From positions 1 to 64,000 of the forward strand of contig NZ_PYNW01000019.1 in NCBI RefSeq assembly GCF_003026105.1: a DNA stretch of 64,000 nucleotides, given 5' to 3'. Positions 60,847 through 64,000 of the stretch are shown piece after piece. The notes beneath the pieces are model-generated. The model was not told where the DNA came from. It was given only the letters and a program-made list of their open reading frames with translations, and made no database searches. Position 1 is the first letter of the stretch; each line of letters begins with the position of its first letter. The DNA is from Photobacterium sp. GB-56. Its GTDB lineage: Bacteria > Pseudomonadota > Gammaproteobacteria > Enterobacterales > Vibrionaceae. The translations under genes were made by a program, and so were the position numbers.

Positions 60847-61749
60847 TTATTGATTTAATTGAAACCTTTTGCTCTTGTTGGCATTTTTTTCAATATATTC
60901 GATGATCATACCAGCAATATCTTTACCTGTTGCGGCTTCAATGCCTTCAAGGCCTGGTGATGAGTTGACTTCCATGATTAATGGACCACGGTTAGAACGC
61001 AGTAAATCTACACCTGCCACGCTTAATCCCATTGCTTTCGCTGCTGCAATCGCCGTTTTACGCTCTTCTGGTGTAATACGGATCAGTGATGCACTCCCAC
61101 CACGGTGTAGGTTTGAGCGGAACTCACCTTCAGCTGCTTGGCGCTTCATTGAAGCAATGACTTTATCGCCAATAACAAAACAACGGATGTCGGCGCCACC
61201 GGCTTCTTTAATATATTCCTGAACCATAATATTGGCTTTTAAGCCCATAAAAGCCTCAATCACACTCTCTGCTGCTTTTTGAGTTTCAGCTAATACTACG
61301 CCAATCCCTTGAGTACCTTCTAATAACTTAATAACCAAAGGTGCACCACCGACCATTTTGATTAAATCAGGTACGTCATCTGGTTTACTCGCAAAGCCGG
61401 TAACAGGCATACCAACACCTTTGCGGCTTAATAACTGTAATGAACGTAGTTTGTCGCGTGAACGGGAAATAGCAATGGATTGATTGACAGGGAAGACACC
61501 CATCATTTCAAACTGACGTAATACAGAGCAGCCATAAAAGGTAATGTCTGAGCCAATACGCGGAATAATGGCATCAAAACCTGTTAAATCATTGCCCTCA
61601 AAGTGAATTGAAGGCTGCACAGAGTTGATGTTCATATAACAACGCAGTGCATTAATAATCACAGCTTCATGTCCTCGTTGCTCACAAGCTTCAACAAGGC
61701 GACGGGTGGAGTATAGGTTAGCGTTTTGCGACAAAATGCCAATTTTCAT
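60847..61749 (-). CDS. rimK: Glutamate ligase RimK (30S ribosomal protein S6 modification)
   Basis: ATP-grasp ligase that adds glutamate residues to the S6 C-terminus. The 300 aa equal E. coli RimK. It begins [23 protein letters not shown]-grasp signatures are [37 protein letters not shown] and the Mg-binding [14 protein letters not shown]. No partner protease or other rim gene is nearby. It lies alone between the unknown gene and epmB, flanked by long AT-rich gaps with repeats, so the position may be lineage-specific. Confidence 0.95.
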   Translation of the reverse strand: MKIGILSQNANLYSTRRLVEACEQRGHEAVIINALRCYMNINSVQPSIHFEGNDLTGFDAIIPRIGSDITFYGCSVLRQFEMMGVFPVNQSIAISRSRDKLRSLQLLSRKGVGMPVTGFASKPDDVPDLIKMVGGAPLVIKLLEGTQGIGVVLAETQKAAESVIEAFMGLKANIMVQEYIKEAGGADIRCFVIGDKVIASMKRQAAEGEFRSNLHRGGSASLIRITPEERKTAIAAAKAMGLSVAGVDLLRSNRGPLIMEVNSSPGLEGIEAATGKDIAGMIIEYIEKNANKSKRFQLNQ

Positions 61750-61925
61750 TGCGTTACTCGCGACAAATAAGAGGTGATAGTCAGCAGCGTTAAGTTTGGC
61801 GAACTTGTTAAATATATGCCGCTGTATGAGTCGCGACTATGCGCTTAAAACAATAAAAAATCGATAGCCGTAAAGATGATTTTTTTTGATTGTGTTGGAT
61901 AAATTTATTTATCGAATAAGTAAAA

Positions 61926-61972
61926 GTAACGTGATGTTCTTTTTAATGTAAGTAAAAAGAACATCATGTTAC
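61926..61972. repeat. 19-bp inverted repeat upstream of rimK
   Basis: Arms 61926-61944 (GTAACGTGATGTTCTTTTT) and 61954-61972 (AAAAAGAACATCATGTTAC) are complementary at 18 of 19 positions, the other being a possible G-U pair, around a 9-base loop. It is larger than a normal terminator and has no clean T run on either side. Confidence 0.7.
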
Positions 61973-61996
61973 CTATGCTTAGTTGTTATTTTACTG

Positions 61997-62043
61997 GAAA
62001 AGCTGTACGTGTTATTTTAGTTTTTAATAATCAATGTGTTATG
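61997..62043 (+). repeat. AGCTGTAC/IHF-like element, copy E
   Basis: GAAAAGCTGTAC, then T-rich bases, then AATCAATGTGTTATG; AATCAATGTGTTA (62029-62041) is a perfect IHF consensus. Confidence 0.55.
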
Positions 62044-62135
62044 ATTGGTTTATCATGTTACTTTAAGTGATTGTTATAGTGTGGTCACCTTTTTGGTGTA
62101 ATTAATTCGAAAAGGTTTTTATTTTGTTTTTGGTG

Positions 62136-62163
62136 TAAAAAAAGACGATTTAATCGTCTTTTT
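62136..62163 (-). terminator. Terminator after epmB
   Basis: AAAAAAAGACGAT / ATCGTCTTTTT. On the minus strand a T run follows the stem. It may work in both directions. Confidence 0.88.
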
Positions 62164-62186
62164 CGTGTTGCTGTTGGGTTTATGGC

Positions 62187-63209
62187 CTATTCAAGCAGTA
62201 AGTCCAGCGGCGTTTTACTTGCTCGTCCACCGACTTCTCTGGTGAGTTTAGGGACGAGATACCCTGAGACTTGGGTGATTAATCCGGCCATTAATTGACG
62301 AGCCGTTTCATCATCTACCATATAATGCGCAGCGCCTTGTACGCGGTCTAAAACGTGGAGGTAATAAGGCTGAATACCTGCATCAAATAATGCTTCGCTA
62401 AGGTCTGTTAATGTCTTTACCGAGTCATTAATGCCTTTTAGCAGTACGCCTTGGTTAAGTAAGGTGACATTGGCTTGTTTTAGCTTCTGCATTGCTGTTT
62501 TTAGCGCATCATCGATTTCGTTGGCATGATTAATATGAGTCACCAAAATCGTTTGTAAACGCGTCTCTGCCAGTATTTGACACAAGCTATCGGTAATACG
62601 GTTAGGGATCACCACTGGTAGCCTGCTGTGGATACGTAGGCGCTTGATATGAGGTATTGCTGAAATATGCTCAACAAGCCATTGGAGCTCATGATCTTTA
62701 GCCATTAACGGGTCGCCACCGGATAAAATCACTTCATTGATTTCAGGATGGGCGGCGATGTACGCCAGGCTCTGCTGCCATTGATGCTTGTTACCTTTAT
62801 TGTCGCTATATGGAAAATGACGACGGAAACAATAACGGCAGTTGACCGCACAGCCACCTTTGACTATCAGCAATACACGATTGTGGTATTTATGCAGTAA
62901 CCCTGGAATATCGTTCTGCTGCTCTTCTAGGGGATCGACAGAGTAACCTTGGTGAACTTCGAATTCTTGCTCTAAGGGTAAAATTTGACGTAAAAGTGGG
63001 TCATGTGGGTTGCCGATTTCCATTTTATCAACAAAGCTCAATGGAACACGTAGCGCAAACAGCTTCCTTGCGGCGAGGCCATTTTCCCATGGTGTGGGAT
63101 CAATTTTGAGCAATTTGAGTAACTGAAAGGGATCAGATATCGCATTCGATAGATCATTAAGCCAGTTTTGCTCAACAGATGGCACGTTTAGGGGTATGAT
63201 ATGCGACAT
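62187..63209 (-). CDS. epmB: EF-P beta-lysylation protein EpmB (lysine 2,3-aminomutase-like)
   Basis: A radical-SAM, PLP-dependent enzyme that converts lysine to beta-lysine for EF-P modification. The cluster motif CAVNCRYC lies in KGGCAVNCRYCFRRHF, followed by NEVILSGGDPLMAKD. The 340-aa start at 63209 (MSHIIPLN) matches the family; TTG at 63218 would add three residues. It is divergent from efp, its substrate gene, with 33 bases between the starts, as in E. coli. Confidence 0.95.
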   Translation of the reverse strand: MSHIIPLNVPSVEQNWLNDLSNAISDPFQLLKLLKIDPTPWENGLAARKLFALRVPLSFVDKMEIGNPHDPLLRQILPLEQEFEVHQGYSVDPLEEQQNDIPGLLHKYHNRVLLIVKGGCAVNCRYCFRRHFPYSDNKGNKHQWQQSLAYIAAHPEINEVILSGGDPLMAKDHELQWLVEHISAIPHIKRLRIHSRLPVVIPNRITDSLCQILAETRLQTILVTHINHANEIDDALKTAMQKLKQANVTLLNQGVLLKGINDSVKTLTDLSEALFDAGIQPYYLHVLDRVQGAAHYMVDDETARQLMAGLITQVSGYLVPKLTREVGGRASKTPLDLLLE

Positions 63210-63242
63210 TAAATACAACTCGAAGATGTTAAGAGGATTAGA

Positions 63243-63809
63243 ATGGCGTCTTTCAGCACCAATGAATTCCGCGGCGGAATGAAAATTATGCTAGATAATG
63301 AACCATGTGTCATTATCGAAAACGAATTTGTTAAGCCTGGTAAAGGTCAAGCGTTCAACCGCGTACGAATCCGTAAACTTATTTCTGGTAAAGTTTTAGA
63401 GAAGACTTTTAAATCAGGTGAATCAGTTGAAGCTGCGGACGTAATCGATACTGATCTTGATTACCTATACAATGATGGTGAATTCTACCACTTCATGAAC
63501 AACGAAACGTTTGAGCAAATTGCTGCTGACGTTAAAGCGGTTGGTGAGAATGCTAAGTGGTTAGTTGAAAACAACACTTGTACGCTAACACTTTGGAACG
63601 GTAACCCAATTGCTGTTACTCCACCAAACTTCGTTGAGCTAGAAGTGACTGAGACAGATCCTGGTCTTAAAGGTGATACACAAGGTACTGGCGGTAAGCC
63701 AGCAACACTAAGTACGGGTGCTGTTGTTCGTGTACCTCTATTTATCGCTATCGGCGAAGTGATCAAAGTTGATACTCGCTCTGGTGAATACGTAAGCCGT
63801 GTTAAGTAA
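63243..63809 (+). CDS. efp: Elongation factor P
   Basis: Relieves ribosome stalling at polyproline stretches. The 188 aa equal E. coli EF-P. Domain I has the modified lysine K34 in [10 protein letters not shown], the target of EpmA/EpmB; OB-fold domains II and III end in [22 protein letters not shown] precedes the start. A terminator follows. Confidence 0.98.
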   Translation: MASFSTNEFRGGMKIMLDNEPCVIIENEFVKPGKGQAFNRVRIRKLISGKVLEKTFKSGESVEAADVIDTDLDYLYNDGEFYHFMNNETFEQIAADVKAVGENAKWLVENNTCTLTLWNGNPIAVTPPNFVELEVTETDPGLKGDTQGTGGKPATLSTGAVVRVPLFIAIGEVIKVDTRSGEYVSRVK

Positions 63810-63845
63810 TTAATCGGTTTATAAGGTCGTTATATTATTAACGAT

Positions 63846-63872
63846 GAAAAGGTCGCGTAAGCGGCCTTTTTT
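63846..63872 (+). terminator. Terminator after efp
   Basis: AAAAGGTCGC / GCGGCCTTTT (one wobble) with loop GTAA, then TTTTTTG. Confidence 0.92.
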
Positions 63873-63941
63873 GTTTCTATTTTTTGATATTGATGGAAAA
63901 AGGTAAATTAGAAAGGGTTGCTATCATAAAATTTAGATAAT

Positions 63942-63968
63942 AAAAAAGCACCGCTTGCGGTGCTTTTT
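63942..63968. terminator. Second terminator near the right edge
   Basis: AAAAAGCACCGC / GCGGTGCTTTTT with A and T runs on both sides. It probably belongs to a minus-strand gene beyond the window and may act both ways. Confidence 0.85.
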
Positions 63969-64000
63969 GTGTTTTTGTATACAGTTTAAATCATGAATAC

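Larger units (their letters stand above)
61750..62135. other. Gap upstream of rimK with a long inverted repeat
   Basis: About 385 AT-rich bases. It contains the 19-bp inverted repeat at 61926-61972 and element copy E, and should hold the rimK promoter (minus strand). No gene is seen. Confidence 0.55.

Overview
The window is a stretch of gammaproteobacterial, Vibrionaceae-type chromosome, most likely Photobacterium or a close relative. The reasons are the gene order (tuf-secE-nusG-rplKAJL-rpoBC, then rsd-nudC-hemE, hupA-purD-purH-zntR, aroQ-accBC-yhdT-panF-prmA-dusB-fis, acs with a CrbS-type kinase, aspA-dcuA, groESL and epmB/efp), the protein sequences (for example an SSS symporter of the VC_2705 type with its DUF4212 partner), and the AT-leaning base composition. 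The species cannot be fixed from the sequence. I see no rRNA, tRNA, CRISPR array, prophage or insertion sequence. Nearly all of it is core genome.

Layout: 1-12,700 is the transcription/translation super-cluster, with the 3' end of tuf, secE, nusG, the L11, L1, L10 and L7/L12 genes, and rpoB/rpoC. Promoters stand before rplK and rplJ, the L10 autoregulatory leader is present, and there is an attenuator before rpoB. 12,800-17,700 holds rsd, nudC, hemE, a UDG-superfamily gene, a D-2-hydroxyacid dehydrogenase gene and yjaG. 18,000-22,000 holds brnQ, preceded by an unannotated 40-codon leader ORF, then a CNNM/CBS membrane protein gene, hupA and a yjaH-like lipoprotein gene. 22,000-26,400 holds purD/purH under a PurR box, zntR, a small lipoprotein gene and ppnP. 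26,400-30,600 is a malI-malX-malY cluster with three MalI-type operators. 30,900-32,500 is a single-Cache chemoreceptor gene. 32,600-39,400 is the aroQ-accB-accC-yhdT-panF-prmA-dusB-fis block.

39,880-50,700 reads as an acetate-metabolism and 'acetate switch' region: acs, an MFS transporter gene, the SSS-domain hybrid kinase gene crbS, a sodium:solute symporter gene pair, marC and the response-regulator gene crbR. It is followed by a stand-alone C-terminal piece of DsbD, then dcuA, aspA, fxsA and a MATE pump gene. 57,000-63,900 has groES-groEL and epmB/efp. Between these two pairs lies a less conserved segment with an unrecognised 152-aa gene, rimK, long AT-rich gaps and a repeated AGCTGTAC/IHF-like motif.

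The least explained signals are the brnQ leader ORF, the dispersed AGCTGTAC/IHF-like element around rimK, a sigma54-like site followed by a 10-codon ORF with a very strong ribosome-binding site, the truncated DsbD module, and several long perfect inverted repeats in gaps. No clearly new multi-gene system is visible. These are regulatory or evolutionary oddities in a conserved backbone.
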